From assembly GCA_902786205.1 (NCBI GenBank), contig CADABQ010000021.1, positions 1 through 53,284 on the forward strand: a stretch of DNA of 53,284 nt, given 5' to 3'. Made by a program: the position numbers and the translations under genes. Below are positions 17,779-25,994 of this stretch, in pieces. The DNA is from an uncultured Lachnospiraceae bacterium (GTDB lineage: Bacteria; Bacillota; Clostridia; Lachnospirales; Lachnospiraceae). Numbering within the stretch: position 1 is the stretch's first letter; every line of letters starts with the position of its first letter. Under the pieces are notes generated by a model. The model was not told the origin of the DNA. It saw only the letters and a program-made list of their open reading frames with translations, and made no database searches.

Positions 17779-18610
17779 GAATCTCCACTTCCAATCCCTC
17801 TAAAGAACCAAGTTCAATCTTATAATCCTCAAATGACTTTGGATCTTTTTTTAATGCTGTTACGTTAAGTAATCGATGCACCTTTGCGGATGAATACTGT
17901 CCGATTGGGCAATTGTGTTTCCACCAATATACATTGCGAACTTCCATACTTCCATCCGGTCTGGCAGATGAACTGTCATTTACAAACAAAGAACACAAAG
18001 CCTGTTTAATTTTTTCTGCATCTTCCTCCGAAAATCCAGTTTTTTCTGCCAATTGCTGGTTGATACTTCCCTTTATAACATACAGTGCTGCATCAACACG
18101 ATGTTTCATTCCCATAGTATCCGACGATTTTTTTTCACTTGGTTCACTATTTACACTCTTTGTTATTTGCAAACTATCAATATTAATTTCTTTCACACTA
18201 AATGCAGACTGTACTGAAACAGGACCTCTTACTCCAACAGAAACTTTGTCATCTTTAAAGGCAAATACTTGCCCAAATGCTCTGACGTCCGTCCATGTTT
18301 CGCAGGCAATTTTTGCATACGCAAGATTGTCTTTCGCCTTTACTGCCTTTTGTAACTCTTCATTTTTCTTTGTTCGCTCTGACAAACTTTTACATCCGTC
18401 ATCTGTTCGATCCGCACTTTGTACAAAAATACACTCTCCCATATCCTGCAGTCTATTTCGAATCTTTCTTTTGATACAAACATCGGATATTTCACCAAAA
18501 CCATCATATGTTTCTCTTGGACGATTTCCATTTAATGGATCTCCATTTGGATTCGCATGATTAACCTCTACCACTACTGCAAAATCAACTTTGTTCATAA
18601 ATTTACTCAT
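17765..18610 (-). CDS. cas7: Cascade backbone protein Cas7 (type I-C, Csd2)
   Basis: The Csd2-type Cas7 coats the crRNA spacer along the I-C effector. The signature VVVEVNHANPNGDPLNGNRP lies near the N-terminus, then GEISDVCIKRKIRNRLQD, the usual RRM-core motif, and further on FGQVFAFKDDKVSVGVRGPV and DTMGMKHRVDAALYVIKGSI. I set the start at the ATG at 18610, which overlaps the cas8c stop and has AGGAGG 9 nt upstream; two extra codons upstream are possible. About 281 residues, normal for the family. It overlaps cas4 by 14 bp. Confidence 0.96.
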   Translation of the reverse strand: MSKFMNKVDFAVVVEVNHANPNGDPLNGNRPRETYDGFGEISDVCIKRKIRNRLQDMGECIFVQSADRTDDGCKSLSERTKKNEELQKAVKAKDNLAYAKIACETWTDVRAFGQVFAFKDDKVSVGVRGPVSVQSAFSVKEINIDSLQITKSVNSEPSEKKSSDTMGMKHRVDAALYVIKGSINQQLAEKTGFSEEDAEKIKQALCSLFVNDSSSARPDGSMEVRNVYWWKHNCPIGQYSSAKVHRLLNVTALKKDPKSFEDYKIELGSLEGLEVEILEGI

Positions 18611-20582
18611 TTTCAATTACCTCCTGATTTTCTTTATTATTTTCTTGTTTATCTTCTTTTTCTCTTTTCATTTCATTTCTTTGGATTGAATATCCAACCA
18701 AATACTTTGGTCCCAATGGTCTATCATTAAAATCTTCTTGTTTTATCTGCACTATAATGTCATCAATTTGCGTCTGATACCATTCTTCTACCGATGATTT
18801 CATTTTTCTAAAATATGGTCTTAAATTTTCCATAATAATTTTATAGGTTGTTTCAGGTCTTCTACTATAAGCATTCCAATACCGTTTTGCATTTGTAGTC
18901 CGAATATCTTTCCATTTTCCTTTTTCATCTTTTTCCAACAATGTTACACATTCCACTCTATCTAATACTGCAAGCAAACGTCCAAATTGGAAATCTCGAT
19001 CATTCATATTTTCTGTATCCGTTAATTTCATACGTTCCACCTCTCCTTTATATGTATCATATTTTATCAATGCACAAGCAATGGTCAGCACCTGATTATA
19101 CCAGACAAATTCACTCATTCGTTCCGGACTTGATGCTTGTCTTACCACTGCCCGAATAATATCTTGCGGAATCCTTACACCTCCTGTAATACAAGGTAAT
19201 AAACGCTGCACTGTATTGCGGATTAATTTTTCATCTGCCTGCAAATATCCTTTGTTTCGCTCTGTACCAAATGCAGCTAAAGCAATATCCCTTGGTGCTG
19301 GTGCAGAATCCACCCAATATCCTTTTTTCTCATTTTGAGGACAGAAATATCGCCACCAAGTGCATTTCGTATGCCAGTTTTGTACCCTTTGGATAAAATC
19401 ATTTCCCTGAAACTCATGATAATACGTGATTGACAATCTCCCAGTTGTTGCAGCATCAAGACCTATCATAATTACATTGTCCTCTAGAGTAAATTTATTT
19501 GCATACCCAGCCATTGCATTTCTTATTTTTTTTGCATAACGCTCTCCCGTTCCTAAATCTTCCTCCAACTCATCTCCCAAATCTATATCTTCTTCAATTG
19601 GAAAATCTTCAATTTCATTCATACTATCATATTTCACATATGCCTCCGCAGAAGATTGAAATATGTCTGGAACATTTTTTCCATGTACTTCCCATACCAC
19701 GATCGCAGCACCATCTTTTTTGTACCCTTGCTTGTCCAACAGCCATTTCAATGCATTATGTGCCTTTTGAGATGTAATATAACCTACAGATACCGCCTCG
19801 TTTCGTCTTGCAAATCTTCCTCGATACGTAAATCCACTTTCATCATTACCCGAAATCAACTTTGCCTTATCACCACTATGACGAATTTTACTAGGATGCT
19901 TATCGGAACATACTTCCATTTTACCAGTTACGTAACAAATATCTTTGCTTGTATACATTTCCTCATAAAACTTAATAAATAATTCATACAATTTTTTTTC
20001 TTTCCAAACAGCAGTTTCCACTCCCAATTTTTCTCCCACTACTCGAAAACGAATTACCGCTCCTTTTTGATCCTGCCCCTGAATTTTATTGATTCTATCA
20101 GCAAAAACTCCCTTTTCATCCAATTTCAAAATACCAATCTCAACTAAATCTTTTATAACAGTTCCTTTTGCAAGATATTTGTATACTGCCTGTATCATCT
20201 TATGTGTATAATCGGAATTTACCCATTTTTTTAAACCTTCCATGTATACTTCATAATATTTTTCTTTTTTTTCTTTTGTATACACACTATAATCTCCAGC
20301 AACATAACATAATTTATCACACAATGGATGTGGAGAAATCCCACTACTGCGACTTGCAGAAGACTCTGTTACTGGAATAACGGTAACCTCCTCTTTCCCA
20401 TCTTTTTCAATTATCTTAGTAAGATTCGGATTAAAATTCCCATCATAATCAATGGTCAATTCAATTTGTGCATTTACGGTAGAATGAAAAACCGGTAAGA
20501 GCATTGGTTGCCCATTAATTTCTTCTCCTATATATGCTTCATGTTCATCATAGGTTTGTGCAAGCATTTGCATCCATCCCAA
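18603..20582 (-). CDS. cas8c: Cascade large subunit Cas8c (Csd1)
   Basis: The I-C large subunit recognises the PAM and recruits Cas3. After a TTG start at 20582 (GGGAGGG upstream, one base spacing TTG from the cas5 stop), the protein reads MGWMQMLAQTYDEH, the conserved Csd1 beginning. Further signatures are SSASRSSGISPHPLCDKLCY near residue 90, RGRFARRNEAVSVGYITSQK in the middle, ATTGRLSITYYHEFQ, and a C-terminal domain with QFGRLLAVLDRVE that also yields the internally translated small subunit in other I-C systems. About 659 residues. The upstream in-frame extension overlapping cas5 is not needed. The C-terminal tail is Lys/Glu rich. Confidence 0.93.
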   Translation of the reverse strand: MGWMQMLAQTYDEHEAYIGEEINGQPMLLPVFHSTVNAQIELTIDYDGNFNPNLTKIIEKDGKEEVTVIPVTESSASRSSGISPHPLCDKLCYVAGDYSVYTKEKKEKYYEVYMEGLKKWVNSDYTHKMIQAVYKYLAKGTVIKDLVEIGILKLDEKGVFADRINKIQGQDQKGAVIRFRVVGEKLGVETAVWKEKKLYELFIKFYEEMYTSKDICYVTGKMEVCSDKHPSKIRHSGDKAKLISGNDESGFTYRGRFARRNEAVSVGYITSQKAHNALKWLLDKQGYKKDGAAIVVWEVHGKNVPDIFQSSAEAYVKYDSMNEIEDFPIEEDIDLGDELEEDLGTGERYAKKIRNAMAGYANKFTLEDNVIMIGLDAATTGRLSITYYHEFQGNDFIQRVQNWHTKCTWWRYFCPQNEKKGYWVDSAPAPRDIALAAFGTERNKGYLQADEKLIRNTVQRLLPCITGGVRIPQDIIRAVVRQASSPERMSEFVWYNQVLTIACALIKYDTYKGEVERMKLTDTENMNDRDFQFGRLLAVLDRVECVTLLEKDEKGKWKDIRTTNAKRYWNAYSRRPETTYKIIMENLRPYFRKMKSSVEEWYQTQIDDIIVQIKQEDFNDRPLGPKYLVGYSIQRNEMKREKEDKQENNKENQEVIENE

Positions 20583-20583
20583 A

Positions 20584-21309
20584 TCAATCCCTCCCTTCAA
20601 ACTCTTGTAGACCAGAAAAATTTGTTTCATTAAATTGTTTCATTTTCATTGGACGCAATATCCTTCGAATTGTGCATTCCTCTGGTCGAATAAAATGAAT
20701 AATCCCATTCTCCATTTTAGGATTCCATAGCCGAACTGTCATATTTCCCTTTTCTTCTTTTCTAACCGCCTCATCCGCATAAGTAATACCATGCACCATA
20801 GTTCCAAATACCAAATTCGTAGAATCATATTCACCAACGCCTTCTTCAAAATCACATGATTCTACATATGCCTGGCATTCTCTTGTTCCCAAAAAAATAT
20901 CTCTCCTGCCTCCCCGTGAAACCATTCGTTTTGCTATATCATAATGTTTATGTTCATTTCTGTCCTTTTCTAAATCTTTTCGATTATCATTCCACTCAAA
21001 ATGCGCTCTTACATGGTATTCCACATCATGTAAATATGTATATATAGCCAAATCATTTCCACCATTATATTTAATCGGCCGCATTCCTTTTGATTCTGTT
21101 TGAATTCTTTTCATAATGCGTACTGAATCGATAATCCACTGAAAGGTAGGCTTCCAATAAATAGATTCCGTAATTCCCTTTAATGCTTGGTAGGTAGGCA
21201 CCATATAACTACATTTTTCCCCTCCTGTCTTAGTTAAGGGATCTGTAAACAGAGCATACTTTCCATACACTTTATATTCAATAACATTTGCATATTTCAC
21301 ATGTTTCAC
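20584..21309 (-). CDS. cas5c: Cas5 (type I-C, Cas5c/Cas5d), crRNA-processing endonuclease
   Basis: In type I-C systems Cas5c replaces Cas6: it cuts the repeat at the 3' base of its hairpin, leaving an 11-nt 5' handle, and then caps the effector. This 241-residue protein has the family start ([19 protein letters not shown]), the [20 protein letters not shown] helix that includes the catalytic Tyr/Lys region, [20 protein letters not shown], and [20 protein letters not shown]. It begins 5 nt after cas3 ends and runs to one base before cas8c. Because this enzyme reads hairpin plus handle, it should also recognise the small RNA at 23891. Confidence 0.96.
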   Translation of the reverse strand: MKHVKYANVIEYKVYGKYALFTDPLTKTGGEKCSYMVPTYQALKGITESIYWKPTFQWIIDSVRIMKRIQTESKGMRPIKYNGGNDLAIYTYLHDVEYHVRAHFEWNDNRKDLEKDRNEHKHYDIAKRMVSRGGRRDIFLGTRECQAYVESCDFEEGVGEYDSTNLVFGTMVHGITYADEAVRKEEKGNMTVRLWNPKMENGIIHFIRPEECTIRRILRPMKMKQFNETNFSGLQEFEGRD

Positions 21310-21314
21310 CTCTT

Positions 21315-23717
21315 TTAATAAATTAAATCTGTTAATATTTCTGTAATTCCTTTTTTATCATCATAAGAATTTGCTATATATATATCGGATATTTTTTCAC
21401 ATTGTCTTACCACTCCCTTCTGTAATAAATCTTTTATTTTATAATCATACAAACTAACTGTATAACGCTGTGCCCGACGTAATATACTATAAATGTCACA
21501 AATTTTCTCTGCTGCATCTAATTCCGCAATATATGTTATCCCACCCCCATAAGGCACAATTACATCAACTGTTTCATTTTTAATAATCTGATAATTTTCT
21601 CCCGCAGTTTTAAATGCTTGGTTTAGGATTCTATATGGGAACTTATTGGAACAAAAACCTGCACTTAACAACTTATATATGGTGTAATTTTCTCCCGCCT
21701 CTGGAAGATTGTAATCCATTTCCCCCCTTCTCTCAAAAAAATACTGTTGATAATACACATCCATCCATTTTGGTGATAGTAAACTTTCCGTTCCCTTTTG
21801 TTTTTCATAGTAGTCTAACACCATAGACGTCACATTGATTGCAAAACGTAGTTCTTGCATTTTATCAATTCTTTCATCTTCTAAATTTACAATATATACC
21901 TCTCCCCTATCTATTTCACCATTACGATTGCATCTTCCTGCTGCCTGTGCAATACTATCTAACCCTGCCATAGAACGTATTACACACTCTGTTGACAAAT
22001 CCACCCCCGCCTCAATTAGTGATGTACTAATAATTAATATTTTCTCTTTGTTGCCTAATCTTTCTTTTATGTTCTCAAATATGTCTTTCCTATGTTCTGC
22101 ACATAAATTTGTAGTCAAATAAACTACTTCCCACTCACTTTCTACCTGATCCTTCATTTTTTCAAAAATTTGTTCCACTGCATATTTCGAATTTAGAATA
22201 ACCAATATACTATGATACTCTTTTTCAACCATTAAATTGTTTATAAATTGTTTTATAGCATCAAATGTATATCCATTCCTAATTCTTGCATCTTTTATCA
22301 CTACACGCTCAAATTCTTCAAATCTTGCCGCCACGTCTGTTATCATATTTTTTGGTGTTCCATAAAGAATCGGATGTTTTACACCTTCCTCACCAAGTAG
22401 TGGCTGTGTTGCCGTACATAAAATAACCGTCGTATTACATACTTCTTTTAAAAAATTCATTATCAGATTAAAGGTGTGAATCGTTCTTACTGGTAAAGAC
22501 TGTATTTCATCCAGAATAATTACCGCATTTTTTAATCTATGAAAACGTCGAATTGCTTGCTTTTTATTAGAAAATAATGTCTGAAAAAACTGCACTAAAG
22601 TCGTACATACAAATGGTTCCTCCCAATTCAATGCCCATACCTCTTTCTTTCCTCCACTTTCCTCATCCATGATAACATTAGAATGATGTTCCAATACCCA
22701 TTTTGCATTTTCACTCCCAATTGCTGTTTTAATAACTTCTGAATTCTGTTCGATCACACTTAAAAAATGGGAAACATAAATGATTTTCTCCGTTTCTTTA
22801 TGTTGGTTAACATATTCCAAAGCATATGCCAATCCACTTAACGTTTTGCCTCCTCCAGTAGGAATCGGTAAACAATAAATTCCACTCGGATTTTTTGCAA
22901 ATGCAATACATTCTGCCTGAATAGAATCTCGAAGTTTTCTGATATTCTCTTCTTTTTCCGTAAGTTCCCTATTTTTTGTACTGTCATGCAATTGCTGCAT
23001 ATATTTATAAAAGTAACCCAGACTCTTTTCATAAATTGCTTTGTAATTGATAGGATTAGAATCTCTTTTTTCCTGTTTCATAAATCGTGCCGTATCTGTC
23101 CAATCTGCATCAATCAGAATAGACAACACGAATCTTTGCAAACACCCATAATAATATTTTTGCACCTTTTCGCTGGTTTGTGCCATTAGAATATTGATCT
23201 TAGGTTTTATATTCATCGTTAACTCAACATACGCAGATTTAAACTTTTTGTATAAATCCTCTTCCGTAATATTTTTCCCTTCAAATCTGGCACATGCCTC
23301 CTCATAACATTCCGGTTCTTGCTTTATTCTTTGAGCATACTTGTCTACTCCATCTATTGTTGTAAGATCATATAATCCATGGTGTGCTGAAATTGCATAT
23401 GCAATTAATTCAACCAACATTTCCTTCCACCACGTTCTTTTACCATCCCCGTATGTACTATAAATCCACTTTGCTCCTGCTGTGGAATGGTTGACACTAC
23501 CCTTTTGTATCTTTACATCGTCCTTTTGCCGAATATATTTCTGAAAAGAATCCCCATACTTTCCCAAATCATGGACACTCCCTACTAATTCCATTAAATT
23601 TCCAATTCCAATTTTCTTCCCTTCTTCTCGTGCAAAATCCGACACATTTCTTAAATGTTCCGATAAATCTTGTTCCTTCTCATCCAAGACATGCGCTATA
23701 TATTTATATTTAACCAA
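21315..23717 (-). CDS. cas3: CRISPR-associated helicase-nuclease Cas3 (HD + helicase)
   Basis: Cas3 unwinds and degrades DNA marked by the effector. The N-terminal HD nuclease has its first His in [13 protein letters not shown] and the HD pair in [17 protein letters not shown], with a further His in SAHHGLYD. The superfamily-2 helicase follows with Walker [18 protein letters not shown], the DEIQ box ([10 protein letters not shown]) and motif [21 protein letters not shown]. The C-terminal domain completes about 800 residues. The frame is open to TTG at 23732, but GGAGGGG is spaced 5 nt from the TTG at 23717, which I prefer. It is the first gene of the cas operon, behind the promoter at 23748-23776. 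Confidence 0.96.
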   Translation of the reverse strand: MVKYKYIAHVLDEKEQDLSEHLRNVSDFAREEGKKIGIGNLMELVGSVHDLGKYGDSFQKYIRQKDDVKIQKGSVNHSTAGAKWIYSTYGDGKRTWWKEMLVELIAYAISAHHGLYDLTTIDGVDKYAQRIKQEPECYEEACARFEGKNITEEDLYKKFKSAYVELTMNIKPKINILMAQTSEKVQKYYYGCLQRFVLSILIDADWTDTARFMKQEKRDSNPINYKAIYEKSLGYFYKYMQQLHDSTKNRELTEKEENIRKLRDSIQAECIAFAKNPSGIYCLPIPTGGGKTLSGLAYALEYVNQHKETEKIIYVSHFLSVIEQNSEVIKTAIGSENAKWVLEHHSNVIMDEESGGKKEVWALNWEEPFVCTTLVQFFQTLFSNKKQAIRRFHRLKNAVIILDEIQSLPVRTIHTFNLIMNFLKEVCNTTVILCTATQPLLGEEGVKHPILYGTPKNMITDVAARFEEFERVVIKDARIRNGYTFDAIKQFINNLMVEKEYHSILVILNSKYAVEQIFEKMKDQVESEWEVVYLTTNLCAEHRKDIFENIKERLGNKEKILIISTSLIEAGVDLSTECVIRSMAGLDSIAQAAGRCNRNGEIDRGEVYIVNLEDERIDKMQELRFAINVTSMVLDYYEKQKGTESLLSPKWMDVYYQQYFFERRGEMDYNLPEAGENYTIYKLLSAGFCSNKFPYRILNQAFKTAGENYQIIKNETVDVIVPYGGGITYIAELDAAEKICDIYSILRRAQRYTVSLYDYKIKDLLQKGVVRQCEKISDIYIANSYDDKKGITEILTDLIY

Positions 23718-23747
23718 ATCAATCCCCTCCAATCCTTCCTCAATTCG

Positions 23748-23776
23748 ATATTACCATATTTCCCAAAAAAGAGCAA
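23748..23776 (-). promoter_or_regulatory. cas operon promoter
   Basis: On the minus strand TTGCTC (23776-23771), a 17-nt spacer and TAATAT (23753-23748) preceded by TG (extended -10, TGGTAATAT) form a modest sigma-A promoter whose start site would be near 23741, giving a leader of about 24 nt before the cas3 TTG. It is the only good minus-strand promoter I see between 23733 and 23900. The putative mini-crRNA target abuts its -35. Confidence 0.6.
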
Positions 23777-23779
23777 ATA

Positions 23780-23799
23780 TTTTTAATAAATAACATGAA
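23780..23799 (-). promoter_or_regulatory. Putative mini-crRNA target with TTC PAM
   Basis: On the minus strand TTC (23799-23797) is followed by ATGTTATTTATTAAAAA (23796-23780). The mini-crRNA guide begins ACGTTTTTTATCAAAAA. They agree at 14 of 17 positions, with mismatches at 2, 6 and 12. Type I effectors do not pair every sixth base, so two of the mismatches would cost little. A full 34-nt footprint would reach 23763 and cover the cas -35. TTC is the known I-C PAM. AT-rich sequence raises the chance of random matching. Confidence 0.6.
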
Positions 23800-23855
23800 A
23801 TCAAATCCATTGTACAACTAAACATTTAATACATGCCAAAAAATATATAATAAAT

Positions 23856-23884
23856 TTGACAATAACGAGCAATTTTATTATGAT
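23856..23884 (+). promoter_or_regulatory. Promoter of the mini-crRNA
   Basis: TTGACA (23856-23861), 17 nt, TATGAT (23879-23884) on the plus strand: a perfect -35 and a 5 of 6 -10 at ideal spacing, stronger than the cas promoter it faces. The expected start, 7 nt downstream, is G at 23891, the first base of the degenerate repeat. Confidence 0.75.
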
Positions 23885-23890
23885 AAATAC

Positions 23891-23967
23891 GTCAAAGTTT
23901 TCTTTGTGGATTGAAATACGTTTTTTATCAAAAAATCAGCAACTATTTATTAGTTACTGATTTTTTT
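23891..23967 (+). ncRNA. Putative Cas-regulating mini-crRNA (degenerate I-C repeat + guide + terminator)
   Basis: The predicted transcript of about 77 nt starts GTC, as the true repeat does, then forms CAAAG-TTTT-CTTTG (23893-23906), a shorter stem than the array repeat's but still fully paired. It continues TGGATTGAAAT (23907-23917), identical to the repeat's last 11 nt, which is the 5' handle left by Cas5c. A guide-like stretch follows (ACGTTTTTTATCAAAAA, 23918-23934), then a terminator hairpin (ATCAGCAACTA / TAGTTACTGAT) and seven T. No second repeat is present, so only one cut by Cas5c would be needed. Its guide matches a site at the cas3 promoter. The layout resembles the CreR-type RNAs described for other CRISPR types. 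Confidence 0.7.
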
Positions 23968-24083
23968 CTTTCTTCTGCAATCCTATCTTCATATGAAAGC
24001 CACGCCATATACAAATGCAATATTTCATCAATCATCACTTTTATATATACACCATTTGAATTTATGGATAACTTCTTAGTATC
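23943..24083 (-). pseudogene. Orphan C-terminal coding fragment
   Basis: A 46-codon minus-strand frame reads DTKKLSINSNGVYIKVMIDE then ILHLYMAWLSYEDRIAEERK and ends KKSVTNK, stop at 23943. Composition and helix pattern look protein-like, and the stop sits inside the hairpin that also ends the mini-crRNA, so that hairpin can act in both directions. There is no convincing start and the upstream frame is closed, so it is probably the tail of a deleted gene. I do not recognise the family. The rest of 24084-24144 is featureless. Confidence 0.4.
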
Positions 24084-24144
24084 TCAATGATTTTATTGTT
24101 GGAGGGAGCATAACACCTCTCGATTGCATAGCAATGTTCCAATA

Positions 24145-25062
24145 TCATCTCACATACAACCTTTCATTTACATAAGTGAGTTTTCCCATCACTGTATCTT
24201 CTATCATTCCATGATGCCAAGCATACAGAATTAATTCTGCATAATGCTTTTCCACATCTGCATCCCCTCTTAATCTTTCAGGCAACTCTTTCACTCTGCC
24301 ATTTTCATCTATCATATCACTTATCCTTAAACCATATTGATGCCATAACATCCAACGAGTCTCTGTAACCCAATATTCTTTTTCTTCCGGAGAACCTTGC
24401 AACATTGTACTTGCTATACCTTTGCTAGAAATCGTTAAGAATAATGATGATTTAGTAATAAGCGTTTTCTTTAATTGTTCTAAGTCTCCTCCATCCGCAG
24501 CATCTACAGTTATTTCTCCTTTTGCATCTATGGATAAAGTTGCCGCTGTTACCCCTGCATCTTCAAAAGACTTTTTTAAATTATTATGTTCACAATAGCA
24601 AAACGCAAAAGCTGTTGCACTTATAATAACATCCTTTTTCATCCAAATACTATCTCCCTCAAAAGGATATTCTTCTTCAAGCTGTTTGCAAATTTCACTT
24701 GTTTCATATTTGTCAAATGCCCCCTGTTTTAACAATTGCTGTGCTACATAATTAATTTTATCAAAATTGCGATGAACATATCTTTCACCATAATCTTCTG
24801 CAATAAACACATTACTTTCTTGATATGGAAATACTTCTTCAATAGACTTAAACTCGATTTCTTTTCCAAAACTACTACTGATTTGCTTATCTGTATTCTG
24901 TATTTTCCCATATGTTTCATAATAAATTTCCTGCTCTTTTGCATTACTATTTATTATACATGTGTCGGATAATGCATTCTCTTTCACCGTTGTTTGGACA
25001 TTCATCGGATAATTTTCCACTAATAATCCATTATTACTACTGCCTGTCGCCAATATTTCCAT
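24145..25062 (-). CDS. Protein of unknown function, 305 residues
   Basis: I do not recognise this protein. It has no signal peptide or membrane segment and is acidic and probably cytosolic. The N-terminal 60 residues are polar and low in hydrophobics (SSNNGLLVENYPMNVQTTVK), as in unstructured leaders. The middle is helical (FDKINYVAQQLLKQGAFDKY), followed by a hydrophobic helix VIISATAFAFCYCEHNNL and a beta-type stretch ATLSIDAKGEITVDAADGG. The C-terminal part is Trp-rich (ETRWMLWHQYGLRISDMIDE). A strong ribosome site GAGGAGG precedes the ATG. It is transcribed divergently from a LytTR two-component pair and shares its tandem-repeat operator region, so it may be a target of that system. Confidence 0.7.
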   Translation of the reverse strand: MEILATGSSNNGLLVENYPMNVQTTVKENALSDTCIINSNAKEQEIYYETYGKIQNTDKQISSSFGKEIEFKSIEEVFPYQESNVFIAEDYGERYVHRNFDKINYVAQQLLKQGAFDKYETSEICKQLEEEYPFEGDSIWMKKDVIISATAFAFCYCEHNNLKKSFEDAGVTAATLSIDAKGEITVDAADGGDLEQLKKTLITKSSLFLTISSKGIASTMLQGSPEEKEYWVTETRWMLWHQYGLRISDMIDENGRVKELPERLRGDADVEKHYAELILYAWHHGMIEDTVMGKLTYVNERLYVR

Positions 25063-25173
25063 TTTGTACTCCTCCTCAAATTTACTATTTTTTCATTTAA
25101 ATTTCTCATTCGTACCATGTTTTCTCCCTCTTTTCTCCGTTTTAACATATATGCAATGCTATAGCAAGGCATC

Positions 25174-25210
25174 TGGCACGAACAACGATATAGTGGCACA
25201 AACGACAATA
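25174..25210. promoter_or_regulatory. Tandem direct repeat, candidate LytTR operator
   Basis: TGGCACGAACAACGATA (25174-25190) and TGGCACAAACGACAATA (25194-25210) agree at 14 of 17 positions with a 20-bp period. Two direct repeats about two helical turns apart are the usual site of LytTR dimers. The pair ends 8 bp before the -35 of the response-regulator promoter, the classic activator position, and also lies upstream of the divergent gene at 25062. Confidence 0.65.
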
Positions 25211-25217
25211 AATTACA

Positions 25218-25246
25218 TTGACATAACCTATTTTATTTCTTATCAT
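25218..25246 (+). promoter_or_regulatory. Promoter of the LytTR two-component operon
   Basis: TTGACA (25218-25223), 17 nt, TATCAT (25241-25246). The start site would be near 25253, and the ATG with AAGGAG upstream is at 25279. The tandem repeat lies immediately upstream. Confidence 0.7.
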
Positions 25247-25278
25247 TTTCTTATATTAATCATTCGAAGGAGTATGTT

Positions 25279-25977
25279 ATGAAACATTATTTTATTTTAG
25301 AAGATCACAGGGGGCAAGCTCTGGCCTTATCAAAAATCATTCAATCTTATCAAAAAGATATTGAAATCACTATTACTTTTTCAATTCCAGAAGCATTAAG
25401 TCAACTTCAAACGCATACTTATGATGTGTTTTTTTTAGATATACAATTATCTTCCTCCGGTGCTATTTCTGGAAACGGGATTTCTTTTGGAAAACTTATA
25501 CGTACAAACGAAGCCTATCGTACAACCCCTATTATTTTTGTAACATCATTTCCCAATTATATAAATGAAGCCATCAATTCTATTCACTGTTATGGTTTCT
25601 TAACCAAACCATATTTACCAAATACTGTATACCAAATGTTAGATTCCATTTCAGACAATACCCCCTCCTCCACTGTATTAAAACTTAAGAGTAGTGACTG
25701 CATTTATTGGGAAATTTCCTTTTCTAATCTTGTTTTTATTCAGTCTCACTTACACTATTTGCACTACCATACACAAAATGATGTTCACCGTTCTCGACAA
25801 TATACAATGGCAGAACTTGAAGAAATGCTCCCCGATTATTTTATACGTTGCCACAAAAGCTATTTGGTAAATCGACATTTTATTTCTTCCTATGACTCAA
25901 TCAATCAATGTTTAAGCCTTACAAACTATAATTTACCAATACCTGTCGGTCGAAATTATCGAAATACATTGTTTTAA
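25279..25977 (+). CDS. LytTR-family response regulator
   Basis: A 232-residue response regulator. The receiver domain (1-120) has the acidic pair EDHRG near residue 8, the phospho-acceptor Asp in YDVFFLDIQLSS (about 54), Thr/Ser in FVTSFPNY and Lys in LTKPYLP. A LytTR DNA-binding domain follows (about 130-230) with VFIQSHLHYLHYHTQND, MAELEEMLPDYFIRCHKSYL and VNRHFISSY. This is the AgrA/ComE/VirR architecture that binds direct repeats. The cognate kinase starts 17 bp downstream. The upstream tandem repeat suggests autoregulation. No peptide-pheromone gene is visible next to the pair. Confidence 0.93.
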   Translation: MKHYFILEDHRGQALALSKIIQSYQKDIEITITFSIPEALSQLQTHTYDVFFLDIQLSSSGAISGNGISFGKLIRTNEAYRTTPIIFVTSFPNYINEAINSIHCYGFLTKPYLPNTVYQMLDSISDNTPSSTVLKLKSSDCIYWEISFSNLVFIQSHLHYLHYHTQNDVHRSRQYTMAELEEMLPDYFIRCHKSYLVNRHFISSYDSINQCLSLTNYNLPIPVGRNYRNTLF

Positions 25978-25994
25978 TTCAAGGAGTACTACTT

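Noticed and set aside
25020..25115. Short upstream frame (MVRMRNLNEKIVN...) overlapping the 24145 gene start, a possible peptide signal
   Set aside because: It overlaps the ribosome site and start of the real gene, has no export leader, and its Arg/Lys-rich content fits chance.
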